Shown: positions 14,101 through 24,012, counted from the first letter of the stretch. The stretch is 64,000 nucleotides of DNA from Lamellibrachia columna (GCA_963662155.1 OY759263.1:37243391-37307390), one strand, 5' to 3'. Notes: generated by a model from the sequence alone, not told the origin. Program-made: numbers and translations.

Positions 14101-17100
14101 AGGGTTAAGCAGTTCATAATCGATAAGCAGTTCCATGATGATGACACTGATTATAATTATGTAATGATGACTCGGTGATTATATGTAATGATGACTCGGT
14201 GATTATATGTAATGATAACTCAGTGATTATATGTAATGACTTAGTGCAGACAAGGAACACACAAATCAGCCATCCCCACATTTGTGTCAGTGCTTCATTA
14301 TCTGTTTCACCAAAGTTAAGAATCCATCCAGGAATATCTATTTAACCCTTTCAGACGTTTGCAACCATAATTTGCTTTAAGTATGCCCTTTTATTGTATG
14401 CATTCAATATTCGATTACATTCATAAGATATAAAAAAAATATACATTTAAAAACATCTGACTAAATGAGCCATCCAATCAACCATGATTTATTGATGAAA
14501 ACATGGACAGGTGCATGACAGTTGCCATGGAAATCAACAACAAAATGTACGGGAAAAAACGATTGTGCAAAGTAAAAAAGAATGGTTTGCTGAAATAAAT
14601 GCCCGCTTCTTGGAATATTAATAATACTTGCACAAATTAGAATATCACTTTGAATCACTGTGACTAGTTTGCGTCAGTTACCAAGTCAGAAATTGTCACA
14701 AAAATTTGTAAAAACTGCCGATATCCATAAAGAAACAGTTGTGAAGGTTTGATGTTTTGTTCCTCTTGGTTGAACTGATGTATCTTTTCTATCCCAAGAT
14801 AACTTACCTGAGTTATCTGATGTATATGTTCTGTGCCAAGGTAACTTACCTGGGTTATCTGATGTATATGTTCTGTCCCAAGGTAGCTTACCTGGGTTAT
14901 CTGATGTATCTGTTCTGTCCCAAGTAACTGACCTGGTCCACGTTTCAGGTGACATACTGTGACAAGGACTGTCAACAGCTGCACTGGTTCACGCATAAGA
15001 AACTGTGCAAGAAACTTGCTGGTGAGTTAGCACTTAGCAGCCTCCACTGAGTGATAACATTCTACGGTTAGAACAAAAACATGAATCCCATTAATTAACT
15101 GTGTATCATATATCACTATATATGCCATTATCATGAAAAGTAACCCATTGGCACATACAAAATTTATTGATGTATTACAAAATTCCCTTACATCTTTACA
15201 TTTTTGGGGGTTAACAACTAAATAGCATATTTATTTTAACAAGAACAAATTCAATAGGCATTTTAATATTATTTTCTGAAAAGTTGAGGGCTACTTTTGA
15301 TGCTGAAATGTCTTTGAAATGGGCACCTAACATTAAAAATATTACTTATTATTCAAGATACAACTTTAAAACTTCTACAGTTTATTATATGTACATATAA
15401 CATAATAATGGTTAGTTTCACTTGTAGAGACAACAGTCTTAATAATTGTGTTTGTTTAGTAATTATGTATTTTTTATTTACCTTGTCTTTACTGCTACCT
15501 TGATGCAATTGATTCCCCAAATGTGGTACTAGTTCAGTCACCAGGTACCTGCACCTATATGGTGAAAAGACCAGGATGCATAGCAGCCATTTGCATACGA
15601 AGCTGGAGACATATGCAGTTGCAAATACTTTGAGCAAATTGATAAGTTTTTAGATTGTGAGTGTCACAACAATATATCATCTTTACCGTTACTGTAGTTG
15701 TATGTAGAATGATAAATTGACAGTTTGTATTGTATTCAGGTATGTTAACCATTGAGTCAATCAACCATATTATGCAAGTAAACCTGTGTAAATTCTATAT
15801 TTAGAAGATGGTTGTGGCTGATAATATTTGATTGTGTGTCGACGAAGCTTTGTCCTTACCAGAAATTGGCTTTACCATTACCAAACATTGCCTTTATCAT
15901 GGTAAAGACATGGTGCAATATATAAGCCCTTTATTTCTGCACAGATATTTCAGCTCAAGCTTTGCTGCTTTATGTGTGCATTAGTACACTAGATATGAAT
16001 CATACTAGCTAAAAAAACGTACAAATTATACATTTATTTTTACAAGTTACTTTACCGTTAGTGGGCACTGTTCGCGATAATGGATAATTTGCAATGTCCA
16101 CTAACTGTCTATAGCAGCCACTTGGCAAATGTGGACCGTGGACAGGGAACTTGGACTGTGTCTATTGCATAGCCTTTATGCAGCACATATCACAGATACT
16201 GTGCATAGCAAACTGTCGACACACAATCAGCCTTGCGATAACACTAGTCCTGGAATAATACACTACAAACTGTGACACAAAAAACTTGATGTATATAAAA
16301 ATGCAAGCAACTCAAGGCAGGTAAAGCAAAAAGAACAATTATTTGAACAACTAAAACACATTTGTGTTATATATTTCACTAAATGCATAACCAAGTGACA
16401 ATTCCTAGTAATGTTTTAACATTGCTGATTTATTACTAACAGATGTGATATCTGTGAGCTTTATTTGCATTGTGAATGCTTTGTTTTAGCTCCCTAGTTT
16501 ATCAATCTATCTGTTGACAACTTTGTTTAACCGTTTTGTTTAGATGTGCCTCTGAGCTTGGTTTCCAAGGATACAGCTGCAAAAGAAGTTTTCATTATTA
16601 CAGTTATTATTATTTGTCTCCATCACATTCGAGTGCCATTTGCTTTTACCCAACATTGGTCATCTGAAGTATATCACATCACCTAAACACATACCCGCCT
16701 CAAGGCAATGTGTTTCCTCTAGTCAAAGAAGATTTTGTGAATGAGTTTAAATGTATTGAACTTGAAGCAACAAGCATTTCCTGTTTTTTTCATGTTAATT
16801 GGTTACACAATGCATTCTGCAATGCAGTGACAACTGAGTAGACCACATAAGTTTTGTTAAGGTAACGGGTCTGGTAGACTTGTGGGCTGTAAAGTACTGT
16901 GTGAACCAGTGACTGTGTCAACTGCAGTGAGATACAAGGAGCTGGAAGAGGAGAGGCGACAGGCTGAGGAGAGGACAAGGAAGGAGGAAGAGAAAAGGAA
17001 ACACCTGCAAGAAGAGGAGGAGGAGAAGAAGGCAGAAGAGGGGAAAACTGGCAAGAGTCCTCCAGAAGGTGAGTATCAGGAATTATATTTGTCCTCATTG

Positions 17101-17684
17101 AAGGTTGTTGGAGCGTAGCACCAATACTTGGTAGGGAGGTTCAGCACGCCAAACTTGTAATGTGTGCATGTAGAAGTTGTTGAACTGTCATCAAGATGCT
17201 GGGCTTTCCTTGGGTATCCCCGTACTGCTTCTACGCATACACTACCCATATGCTATGATTTGTAATTTTGTTGTAATTTCGTGGCGTTTCAGCATTGCAA
17301 TTTGTGAATATCAGACTACTAAATAAAAATACATTTCTACAATGAATGAAAAATCATCATTATTAGCTGATTCAGCTTTGAAAGACTCTCTTATATAATC
17401 TCAAATGCCAACTTGTTACTGATTTAGTATGCCAAAGTCACAAATTTTCTTGACACAATGTGTTTCTCGATGTAGCGGAGGATGGTGGTGACACTGACCT
17501 GTCACAAGCAGTGACAGACATTGACAAAGGACATACAGATGATTTGTCAACCTCAGTGGACACAGCCCATGAGATGGATCCCAATAAGTATGACTCTGGG
17601 ACTGTGTCTCCCACCACCACTGCCAATCAGGGGGAAGGGGATCAACACACAGATCAGGCAGCAGCAACAGTACAAGAAGAATGA
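2112..17684 (+). CDS. ANKMY2: ANKMY2, 3' three-quarters (gene model, seven exons)
   Basis: Ankyrin-repeat and MYND-domain protein 2; in vertebrates it is reported to affect ciliary Hedgehog signalling through adenylyl cyclase trafficking (family knowledge). The model joins 2112-2197, 3410-3618, 12030-12165, 13327-13461, 14949-15021, 16928-17068 and 17476-17684. Phases run 1/0, 0/2, 2/0, 0/0, 0/1, 1/1, 1/stop without conflict, every acceptor is AG and every donor GT. The product is about 328 residues: a linker region, a helical middle part, a MYND zinc finger split over two exons, a Glu/Lys/Arg-rich coiled coil and an acidic Ser/Thr-rich tail. The ankyrin repeats must be encoded upstream, outside the window. 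AATAAA lies 83 bp after the stop. Order and motifs match the vertebrate protein as I remember it; the tail is longer. Confidence 0.9.
2512..3409. repeat. 44-bp minisatellite (about 20 copies) abutting an ANKMY2 exon
   Basis: The 44-bp unit reads gtgttgattgttgtagctgc then tgttccttgtgcttgtagtg and aggt, with variants. The last copy runs directly into the acceptor of the exon at 3410, whose context gtgttgactgttgcag|ctg is itself a repeat unit. Reverse-strand ORFs here are a by-product of a repeat with few stops. Confidence 0.95.
3410..3618 (+). CDS. ANKMY2: ANKMY2 exon: helical middle region
   Basis: It encodes [19 protein letters not shown] followed by more helix-like sequence, matching the conserved region between the ankyrin repeats and the MYND finger. 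It starts in phase 0 after ttgcag and ends in phase 2 at ggag|gttagt. The two leftover bases AG join the first base of the next exon to give Ser before MLKGK. An internal AG at 3426-3427 is an alternative acceptor that would shorten the exon by 18 bases in frame. Confidence 0.88.
3619..4435. other. Intronic DNA, nothing recognised
   Basis: Start of the 8.4-kb ANKMY2 intron. It holds loosely repeated tgactgagtgatcagttaat-like words at about 3840-3950 but no coding or structural signal I can support. Confidence 0.5.
4439..4510. repeat. 18-bp tandem repeat, four copies
   Basis: The unit is actgttatacaaaactac, with ttat in place of ctac in the first copy and tcat in the last. Confidence 0.9.
4550..5810 (-). 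pseudogene. Decayed piggyBac transposase
   Basis: Read right to left, the minus strand gives the order of a piggyBac (DDE_Tnp_1_7) transposase. First come [14 protein letters not shown] and [18 protein letters not shown] (5578-5805), containing the first catalytic Asp. Frame-shifted pieces follow with [18 protein letters not shown] and [15 protein letters not shown] (about 5260-5575), and then a C-terminal Cys-rich part with [15 protein letters not shown] and CFLSS (4522-4956). Several stops and frameshifts make it inactive. A 28-bp minisatellite has expanded inside it at 5023-5220. It lies in the ANKMY2 intron in antisense orientation. I did not identify its terminal repeats. Confidence 0.82.
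5023..5220. repeat. 28-bp tandem array inside the piggyBac remnant
   Basis: About seven head-to-tail copies of gtgtcaccatgcttcctggg tacagata, the first two with variants (gttacatata). The unit derives from transposase coding sequence, since the flanking codons still translate to piggyBac-like protein on the minus strand. Confidence 0.93.
6119..7627 (+). pseudogene. Harbinger (PIF/HARBI1-type) transposase, two-exon remnant
   Basis: The N-terminal part (6119-6492) has the helix-turn-helix region with [20 protein letters not shown] and [11 protein letters not shown]. After a frameshift near 6490 comes [16 protein letters not shown] (first catalytic Asp) with [16 protein letters not shown], ending at a good donor, gag|gtgagg (6609). 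A second exon begins after tttcatag at 7070 with MCDAYLVF and [11 protein letters not shown], the second catalytic region. The C-terminal region follows in shifted frames and ends in an acidic Ser/Asp-rich tail at 7450-7627. At least two frameshifts are present. The family normally carries a second, Myb-like gene; one lies convergently at 10524-10888. The usual protein length is about 350 residues. Confidence 0.83.
8155..8815. repeat. 21/23-bp variant minisatellite, about 30 copies
   Basis: Mixed units of gctgtgctggtggctcttgt-g (21 bp) and gctgtgctggtgttgctctt-gtg (23 bp). Because the unit has no stop in any + frame and the two lengths shift frame, all three + frames and one minus frame stay open, giving spurious Cys/Leu/Val-rich or Gln/His/Ala-rich ORFs up to 330 codons. 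It lies between the two Harbinger genes. Confidence 0.95.
8816..10300. other. Non-coding DNA between the Harbinger genes
   Basis: No coding sequence recognised. It contains a direct repeat at 9243-9355 and a polymorphic-looking segment that begins gtgtaacgggccgaaacagg at 9051, which may be another repeat family I do not know. Confidence 0.5.
9243..9355. repeat. Direct repeat, two copies of about 52-57 bp
   Basis: The block cattgagatcccgcatggga followed by catatcac, then aggtcccacagtagtcaaca, occurs twice; the second copy carries a short insert (agatgcatcg). The two sub-blocks contain the inverted words tgggac and gtccca. Confidence 0.85.
10330..10353. repeat. Short perfect hairpin with CACATG/CATGTG arms
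   Basis: tcatgtgac and gtcacatga pair perfectly around a four-base loop (tgcg on the + strand). It is next to a further gatcatgatcatg palindrome. Confidence 0.7.
10524..10888 (-). pseudogene. Harbinger-associated Myb/SANT-like DNA-binding protein, first exon
   Basis: The minus strand from ATG at 10888 encodes a trihelix of the Myb/SANT type carried by Harbinger elements. It begins with [19 protein letters not shown], continues after one frameshift near 10760 with [15 protein letters not shown], then [17 protein letters not shown], and ends with [13 protein letters not shown] and a good donor, gacg|gtaagcc (10524). In the family this protein carries the transposase to the DNA ends in the nucleus. 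It faces the transposase at 6119-7627, the usual arrangement. The frameshift makes it inactive as read here. Confidence 0.78.
10889..12029. other. Intronic DNA with a possible hAT terminus
   Basis: No coding sequence recognised. At 11740-11834 a segment rich in cttgtcc/ggacaag words ends in gcgctaatgttgagccctg, which on the other strand starts cagggctcaacatta, as many hAT-like non-autonomous elements do. The left end was not found. Confidence 0.35.
12030..12165 (+). CDS. ANKMY2: ANKMY2 exon: region before the MYND finger
   Basis: Acceptor ttcaacag and donor atc|gtatgt bound an exon, phase 2 in and phase 0 out, encoding [19 protein letters not shown] and a following segment with [16 protein letters not shown]. 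Both match the vertebrate protein closely (LLKG, DGFP, LLQQ-VR). This is one of the best conserved exons. Confidence 0.92.
12166..12682. other. Intronic DNA
   Basis: No coding sequence. Segments at 12455-12550 and 12590-12670 are imperfect inverted copies of each other (cctaaaattat, gatcatgtgataacataat and ttaatcatgaaaacattaat-type words), forming a large imperfect hairpin just before the minisatellite. Confidence 0.5.
12683..13326. repeat. About 52-bp minisatellite that copies an ANKMY2 splice acceptor
   Basis: About 12 copies of a unit reading gactgttgtgtttgcccctg, ttgcagggtgatgaccccct, ggctccaagcgt, with length variants. The last copy merges into the true exon start, ctgttgcag|ggtgacgatccccc, at 13327, so each unit holds a pyrimidine tract, CAG and about 20 bases resembling the exon's 5' end. 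Minus-strand ORFs over it are artefacts. Confidence 0.95.
13327..13461 (+). CDS. ANKMY2: ANKMY2 exon: first half of the MYND zinc finger
   Basis: Exactly 45 codons, phase 0/0, after cctgttgcag and before atg|gtatga. The exon encodes a variable lead and then [20 protein letters not shown], which supplies the first two Cys pairs (CxxC, nine residues, CxxC) of the MYND finger. The finger is completed by the next exon. Confidence 0.93.
13553..13855. repeat. About 40-bp minisatellite, seven copies
   Basis: The unit reads gtttgattaatgtcaaccca followed by tgaagttacatgatatacct; some copies have an extra gccatg. It lies in the intron between the two MYND exons. Confidence 0.92.
14160..14238. repeat. 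24-bp tandem repeat, about three copies
   Basis: The unit is atgtaatgatgactcggtga ttat, slightly diverged in the last copy. Confidence 0.8.
14747..14940. repeat. 42-bp minisatellite, about four copies, before an ANKMY2 exon
   Basis: The unit reads gttatctgatgtatatgttc, tgtcccaaggtaacttacct, gg. Each copy contains a donor-like ccaag|gtaact, and the array ends 8 bp before the acceptor at 14948. Confidence 0.92.
14949..15021 (+). CDS. ANKMY2: ANKMY2 exon: second half of the MYND zinc finger
   Basis: Starts phase 0 after cacgtttcag and ends phase 1 at gctg|gtgagt. It encodes [19 protein letters not shown], the C-x3-C and H-x3-C ligands that finish the MYND finger, followed by KKLA. The WFTHKK segment is identical to the vertebrate form. 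Confidence 0.95.
15022..16927. other. Intron with a possible small MITE
   Basis: No exon. A perfect 15-bp inverted repeat, tgattgtgtgtcgac at 15829-15843 and its complement at 16215-16229, encloses about 370 bp of AT-rich DNA and could be a short non-autonomous element. Target duplications were not clear. Confidence 0.5.
16928..17068 (+). CDS. ANKMY2: ANKMY2 exon: coiled coil after the MYND finger
   Basis: Acceptor caactgcag, donor gaag|gtgagt, phase 1/1. About 47 residues, nearly all Glu, Lys, Arg and Gln (for example [20 protein letters not shown]), giving a single charged helix or coiled coil. The vertebrate protein also has a charged EK-rich stretch just after its MYND finger. Confidence 0.9.
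17476..17684 (+). CDS. ANKMY2: ANKMY2 terminal exon: acidic tail and stop
   Basis: Acceptor cgatgtag, phase 1 in, stop TGA at 17682-17684. The tail is acidic and rich in Ser, Thr and Gln with no domain, as in vertebrate ANKMY2, which also ends in a disordered acidic segment. Confidence 0.85.
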
Positions 17685-17766
17685 CGCTCTACTTTACAGC
17701 TATGGCTCTATTAAATGTTAAATAGTTTTAGGCCCTTTTGTGAAGGTAAAATGCTGAACGTGCCTC

Positions 17767-17772
17767 AATAAA
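17767..17772 (+). terminator. ANKMY2: Polyadenylation signal of ANKMY2
   Basis: AATAAA, 83 bp after the stop codon, followed within 30 bp by a T/G-rich stretch (ttgtctcaaaa...). The first canonical signal after the stop. Confidence 0.65.
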
Positions 17773-20066
17773 TGTGGTTAAATAATACGTTGTCTCAAAA
17801 GAAATGGAAATATTGTTGCTACTGAATTGTTATGAAATACAAGATTACCAGTACATAACAATGTTTTCAAGGCAACAGCATAGTTAGATGATGGTGTTTT
17901 ATCAAGGCAATGTCATCAGTAACGCAAAATAACAATCTACAAGGGATTAGATACACCACTTGGTTGATGCATTTTGTTGTAATATGTCGTAGTACAATGT
18001 AACATGTTTACATTTCATGGATTTTGGTTTCTGTCACTGGATTACTGAAGTAGTACATAAAGGTGGTCTGTCACACCCATTCACAACAATGACATTGCTT
18101 CTGAACTGTCTGCTGTCAACTGTGTTAGTCTGTGCGCTATGTAAGACTTTCGTGTATTTGTTGTGCATATGTTAATAACAGTAAAGGTTGTGGTAACTAT
18201 TTTGTCTTATGCCATCTACTACAGTATTGTGTTTTGTCAGTTGAAATATTGATTGCATTTGAAAAATACAAGCAAAACCTGTGTAGAAACGTGTGTTGTC
18301 ATTATACTTCCTGTGTTGTATTTCCACTCTAGACTGTGTGGAGCTGCATGCAAAATTAAAAAAAAATATTGTTATACATGTTTTACTGCAGTACTTGGAA
18401 ATTTGTAATTTGTGAGAACATAACTGAAAGTCATCATCAAAATCATTATGATCATCACCATCTGCACATAAAATTAATAATGTTCAAATCATCCAGTCTT
18501 ATTTAGTTGTGGAACGCTTTCGTTAATAAATGGTTGCCCCAAATGAAATTAAATATAGTTACAGTATGTTGCATACTGACAACAGACATCTATTTGGAGA
18601 ATCGATAGGAGCGAGTTCTTCATTCATGTGAAAGCACAATTATGAGGGATTTAATGTGCGACTTGTGAACCTGGTAACAACAGGATGTGTTGGCAGGTTG
18701 ATTTTGGAAATTTGGTATGAATGTTTGATTCTCCAAGTGTTGTGAATGCATTCATCATAGAATGGTAAGGACAATGTTCTGGTTGACATAATATAGTTCT
18801 AATAATTGCATTTAACCAGTCAGATGAGGTGTATCATAGTTGGATGTTAATTATACTTATTTAATAGATATTGTGATAAATAAATCATGGAAATTGTAAT
18901 GTTCTGAGTATTTGTAATTTTACAAATACAGGAGGCAGGTGCTACGACTGCAACAGTATGGTGTAATTACTTTCATTATACGTGACTATATTTATTATTA
19001 AAACTGCTTACTCCACTGATTAAGCCTATCTCAAATCTGGTTCAGTGGTGTCCAAATGTGTAGTGTGTGAATAGTTTATGTAACATCTGCAGTGGATTTA
19101 ATACAAAAATGCCTATTTTTATTCAAATCATCGAAAGAATTGACTTCAGTTGTTAAGTCTGGTAAGGATCAATATGGTGGATATCCAGAATGGTAAACAC
19201 TGTGGGCCAATGCTGATCATGGGCATTACTTCCATCATCTTGCCGATCACGTGACAAAGTTAAAAAATTTCACCAAGGAAAATTTTTTTATTTTTCAGCA
19301 TTTCGATTTTCACTTAAAGTTAATGCTTGAACAAGCATTAACTAATTTAATTGTTGTCTGATGATTTCACAAAAAAAACTACATACAGAAGTTGCACAAA
19401 CGAGCTAGCATGTGATAGTGGACATTAGGTAGGTTTGGTTTTTCGCAAAATTAATCTGAAATGAGACTAACTAAAAATTGAATTGATTAAGCACCTTTAA
19501 ATTATGTAAAGTCATGCCATGCTTGTGACAACGTACAATACAGCAGGTTGCATCTGTAATTGCATTGATTCTGTGGAATGACAACAGCAACGCATCAAAT
19601 ATAATTGGTTGTCTTTACATGTTGGCTGCATGGAGTATGTTTAAAATATATGGATATCCTTGTACCCATATATTGGCTTTGTAAATAATCCCTATAAGAC
19701 TAATAGTCAGTAATCAAAAACAATCGGTAGATCAAATAGCATGTGATGGCACTCCGTGTTGAACTCTTCTGCTATATGATAATAGACATAATTAGTTAAT
19801 CCATTGAAGTATCTAGACTTGCCGTCACGAAGCCAATATTCATGGCCTTATTGTCATGTTGACTCGGTGCTGTGTCTGGATACATGTGCCAAATGTGTTT
19901 TTATCCAGGCATGCTGAATGTAACATTGGTCACCGAAGAGGTGGAGTTGTGATGATGGTGAAGCTCTTACTTCATTGGTGGGTTAAGGTTTTACTGTATC
20001 CTGACGGCATACTATCAGGAACCCATCAGTGTCTGTTACTTACCTCGAAGCTGTGACCTAAAAGAA
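17773..20066. other. Intergenic DNA, nothing recognised
   Basis: AT-rich DNA with no exon, RNA gene or identifiable repeat family. Confidence 0.5.
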
Positions 20067-20126
20067 GATTTGTAATATTAAAAACAAGTGTAATATTAAA
20101 AACACGTGTAATATCAAAAACAAGTG
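20067..20126. repeat. 20-bp tandem repeat, three copies
   Basis: The unit is tgtaatattaaaaacaagtg with single-base variants. Confidence 0.9.
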
Positions 20127-20570
20127 GCCACACTCCTCCGGTGTCAGGATGAGACTTGCCTGAATGGTGACGCTGGCATCCAGCAACGATGGAAGGAGCA
20201 GTTTGAGCAGTTGTTGGACCGCCAATCTGTGGTGACAGACTGTCCAGTCCATTCCCCAACATCAAGAGAATGCATCCTTGGATATCATTGGCTTTCGTCG
20301 ACTTGACCAAAGCATTCAAACCCATCAATCGTTAAGCCCCCTGGAAGATCTTGTCCAGGTTTGGGTGTACTGCCAATTTCATCACCGTCCTGCGACATCT
20401 CCCTGACAAAATGACTGCAACCGTCATTTACAATGAGACTGGAATGTTGCCTTTCACCTTTCGAACAGGTCAAGCAGGGATGCATTATGGCACCCACACT
20501 TCACTATTACCTATGCGCCATCCTTTTCTCGTTCGTGATCAGCTGCCACGTGGTGCCTAGCTTGAACACT
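20120..20570 (+). pseudogene. LINE reverse transcriptase, 5' half of a split copy
   Basis: Fragments in three frames read as a non-LTR reverse transcriptase: IQQRWKEQFEQLLDRQSVV, then DLTKAF-type sequence, SRFGCTANFITVLRHLPDKM, and a VKQGCIMAPTL block that precedes the catalytic YADD region. The catalytic block itself is missing here and reappears at about 22190, so a second element has been inserted between them. Confidence 0.75.
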
Positions 20571-20575
20571 TGCTA

Positions 20576-22185
20576 TTCTCTTGAGGAAGATATCTATAAT
20601 ACGTATAGATACTCTGAAATTCTTCACTGGATACATTGTGTAGTTCTTTTAAAAAATACTTTACAGATAAGATTGCTCGTATTCGATAAAAAAATTTCAT
20701 TAATGATAATGACTATGATTTCCCTGAACCACCACTTTCTGGAAAAAAAACACTACAGAGTTTCACACCTGCAACTACTAATGAAGTACTCATTATTGTT
20801 AAAAAATCTAACAAATCGTGTGATCTTGACCCATTTCCAACACTTCTACTAAAAAGCTGTAACAATCAACTCATCTTTCCCATTACTACTATAATAAACC
20901 TTTCAATGCAGAGTGGAGTTGTTCCACGGGATTTCAAACAAGCTCTTGTAAATCCTCTTATTAAAAAACAAACTTTGTGCAAAAATTACCTAAAGAATTA
21001 TCGTCCTATCTCCAATCTCAGTTTTCTGTCAAAAATATTGGAAAAAGTGATTGCTAATCGCCTTCGTGAACTTATTTACAACCATCACTTATCCAATGAT
21101 CTACAATCTGCATATAAACGATTCTACTCTACCGAAACAGCTCTTCCCAAGATACACAATGATATAGCTGATAACATAGACAATGGCAATGTCACAGCAC
21201 TCGCTTTACTTGATCTCTCAGCTGCTTTCGATATAATTGATCATTTAATCCTTTTAAGCCTCCATAGATATTTTGGCATTTCTGACCCAGCTCTTTGAAT
21301 TTTTAAAATCATATTTTTCATACAGATATAAAAGTATTAACATATCTGGCACATTATCTTGCCCACAACACCTTCCATTTGGAGTGCCGCAAGGATCCGT
21401 CCTTGGCTCTGTTCTGTTCAGCTTATATACTACATCGCTCAGCCAAGTCATTACTAATCATAATCTCAGTCATCACTTTTATGCTGATGACACACAGGTT
21501 TACATATCACGTTCACAATCAAATGCACAAGAATCTGTTTCGACTTTAAGTGATTGTCTTGCTGATATCTTGTTGTTGTGGATGGAATCAAGTAAGCTAA
21601 AGCATAATCCAGATAAAACAGACTTTATTATTATTGGCACTAAACAACAACGAAATAGAGTCATCAACCATTTTCCAGTCAAACTGCTTGGCAGTGATAC
21701 ATTCCCATCAGATACTGTTCGCCATCTTGGTGTTGTCTTTGATAGTGACTTCAACTTTCGCCAGCATATTTCTCAAATATGTAAATCCTGTTTATATCAG
21801 ATTCGTGATCTCCGTCGAATTCGGCGTCACATATCTATATCTACTGCTAAAACAATATCAATGGCATTAATTAGTAGCCGCCTTGACTATTGTAATTCAC
21901 TACTAAATCACATTGCTAAAAGAGACTTGACTAAATTCCAACGAGTAAAAAATTGTCTGGCAAAGCATGGAGGACAAAACTCAAGACATTTATTCCAAAT
22001 TGCATTTCCACCATAAACGTTTGGTTGTCCCTCGTTCTGATACTGATTTTTACGTGTCCCTTTTCACAATTATGCTTAATGATTCTGTTTTGATGCGCAT
22101 CTGAGCTCAGTTTCCTGGGGATATAGGCGCCATAGAAGTTAATTGTTATTAAAGGGAAGTTCTTCAAACTTAGTTAACTCTAGCC
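20576..22185 (+). mobile_element. CR1/L2-type LINE (5'-truncated RT) inserted in another LINE
   Basis: The open frames at 20906-21298 and 21273-22016 give a continuous reverse transcriptase once one frameshift near 21295 is allowed. Motifs include [51 protein letters not shown] (catalytic Asp pair), DKTDFIIIG and SRLDYCNSLL. No endonuclease domain is present, so the copy is 5'-truncated. The RT style (SAAFDxIDHxxL, RLDYCNSLL) is that of the CR1/L2 group. A second change of frame near 22000 precedes its 3' end. Confidence 0.82.
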
Positions 22186-22560
22186 CAAGATGAAAGTGAC
22201 AAAGACTTAGACAGCCGTCGTCGACCTCCAGTACGCCGATGACTGTGCCATCCTTGTTCACTCAGTGTATGAGCTTCGGATTAGCCTGGACCTCTTTACT
22301 GGGGCCTACCAAAGCTTGTGACTTGACAACAACACCAGGAAGACCTGCCGAAATCAAAGTCTCCGGATGAACCATTAAAGTTGTCGAGCACTTTCCATTC
22401 CAAAAGGCAACAAATGAAGAAGAAAGCTGGTACCAAATATACTGTGCTAGCACCTCCTTGGGGAAGCTGAAGAAATCTAGCACCGAATCTGCTGTGCCAG
22501 CACATCCTTTAGGAAGCTGCGCCACCGTTGACGACCTCTACTGTACTACATGGGAGTGAG
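22186..22560 (+). pseudogene. LINE reverse transcriptase, 3' half of the split copy
   Basis: It starts with VDLQYADDCAILVHSV, the catalytic motif missing from 20120-20570, and ends with TTSTVLHGSEAC, the usual tail of this RT type. Both halves are on the + strand and collinear, which supports one older LINE interrupted by the younger CR1/L2 copy. The coding sequence has several stops and shifts. Confidence 0.72.
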
Positions 22561-22849
22561 GCCTGTTGTGATTTGCGCCTAGCTGGCTGCATGCAAATAG
22601 TTGTCAACATTTTGCTTCATTTTTATATGTTTTATTTATTCTACCACACCGAGTTTTATTGTATACGTTCGTCAACATATTTGGAATGTATCAAAAAGTC
22701 GCATCCTGCACAAGTCCGCCGTATGTGTGTGTTTTACTGACTTTAAGACAACTTTCTTTGTTGTGCACTGTGGGTTCAGTCAACTGACCACACATGAACA
22801 GTCCAGCTGGTCATTCAGGCCACAGTTGACCCGTGTTGCGTAACCGCCG

Positions 22850-24010
22850 TATAGGTACACTGCCTGTCAGCTACGTGAACTTGCCAATTCGTCACGCCTG
22901 AATGCCGAAGCATGGAGGACAGTGTTTGAACTCGGCATTGCCGCAAAGTTACCAACGAGACGCGGCTGCCGAGGTAGTGTTCAGAAACAACGAATAATTC
23001 AACCAATGATCTGGCATCGGCCACCCAATCGCCAAGCAATTCCAAGTAAACAAACGGGTGTTGACAGCGCGAATCTCGCTCAGCTGATCGCCCCGGTCGA
23101 AGCGCTTGACAACTGTAGTACAGCTACGCTCGGGCTGTTGAATGTCAGAGCGTCTTTGATATCTGCCATTGTCCCTCACCGATATAAGTGTCAACATCTC
23201 ACGCGGAACGATCGACGCGGTGGAGGAGTTAGGGTTCTGTTCAAAGCTTCCTTTCACCTTGCACTATCCAAACCATGGCCCGTAGAATCTTTCGAATGTA
23301 TCGAAGCCATGCTACGCGGATCGAGCGTTGCAGCAGCCGTACGTATTTTTGTGGTGTACCGGCCACCATCATCTTGGCGCAAGTCTAAGCCGTTTCGCGC
23401 ATTCCTAGAGGAATTCGGCAAATTACTCGATCGCGTCTCCATAAAAAAAACAGGACTCACCATATGTGGTGATTTTAACGTTTACTACGGAAATGATGAC
23501 GACAAGGACGCACGTGACTTGGCAGCAATTCTCAACGACAGTAATCTGCAACAACACGTGACATCGCCAACGCACTGCCGAGGTAACATTCTTGATCTGG
23601 TGATCTCACCGGTGACTGGCTCTGTGCTAACAGACGTATCGGTAGAGTCACTGCTGACGGACCACCACGCCATTATATGTGCAAGTTCGTTTCAGTTAAA
23701 CCTCGACCAGTGCGAAAAGAGATATTCTGTGTTCGCAGATGATAATGACTGTCGTGCTGTGGATCCTCTTTATGACTTCGAACTAGCTACATGCAATGAC
23801 ATCTGTGATCTGGTAATGAAGGGTACTAGCAAAGTTTCATCTGATATCGACATAATTTCTGCAACCTTGCTTAAATCGAACATTGCTACGCTCGCACCAG
23901 GTGACCGAAAGCCAGACTCTCTACCTCACGACCACTGCGCCCCACGCCATGCGCCCCACTACATCATTCTTCCTACACCTTTATTATCTAATGTTTATAA
24001 CTTATTTTAA
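22850..24010 (+). pseudogene. LINE endonuclease (L2/CR1-type ORF2, N-terminal part)
   Basis: A 362-codon frame carries an apurinic/apyrimidinic-type endonuclease: RRGCRGSVQKQR near its start, NVRASLISAI, RRGGGVRVL, VVYRPPSS, TICGDFNVYYG, VTSPTHCRGNILDLVI and SLLTDHHAI. The middle of the N-terminal region looks deleted (the usual TETWL block is absent). No RT follows; the frame decays after about 23780 and ends where the SINE begins. Full-length ORF2 is usually around 1000 residues. Confidence 0.82.
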
Positions 24011-24012
24011 AT

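Noticed and set aside
16790..17098. Minus-strand Ser/Pro-rich ORF over 16790-17098
   Set aside because: Antisense shadow of the Glu/Lys-rich ANKMY2 coiled-coil exon.
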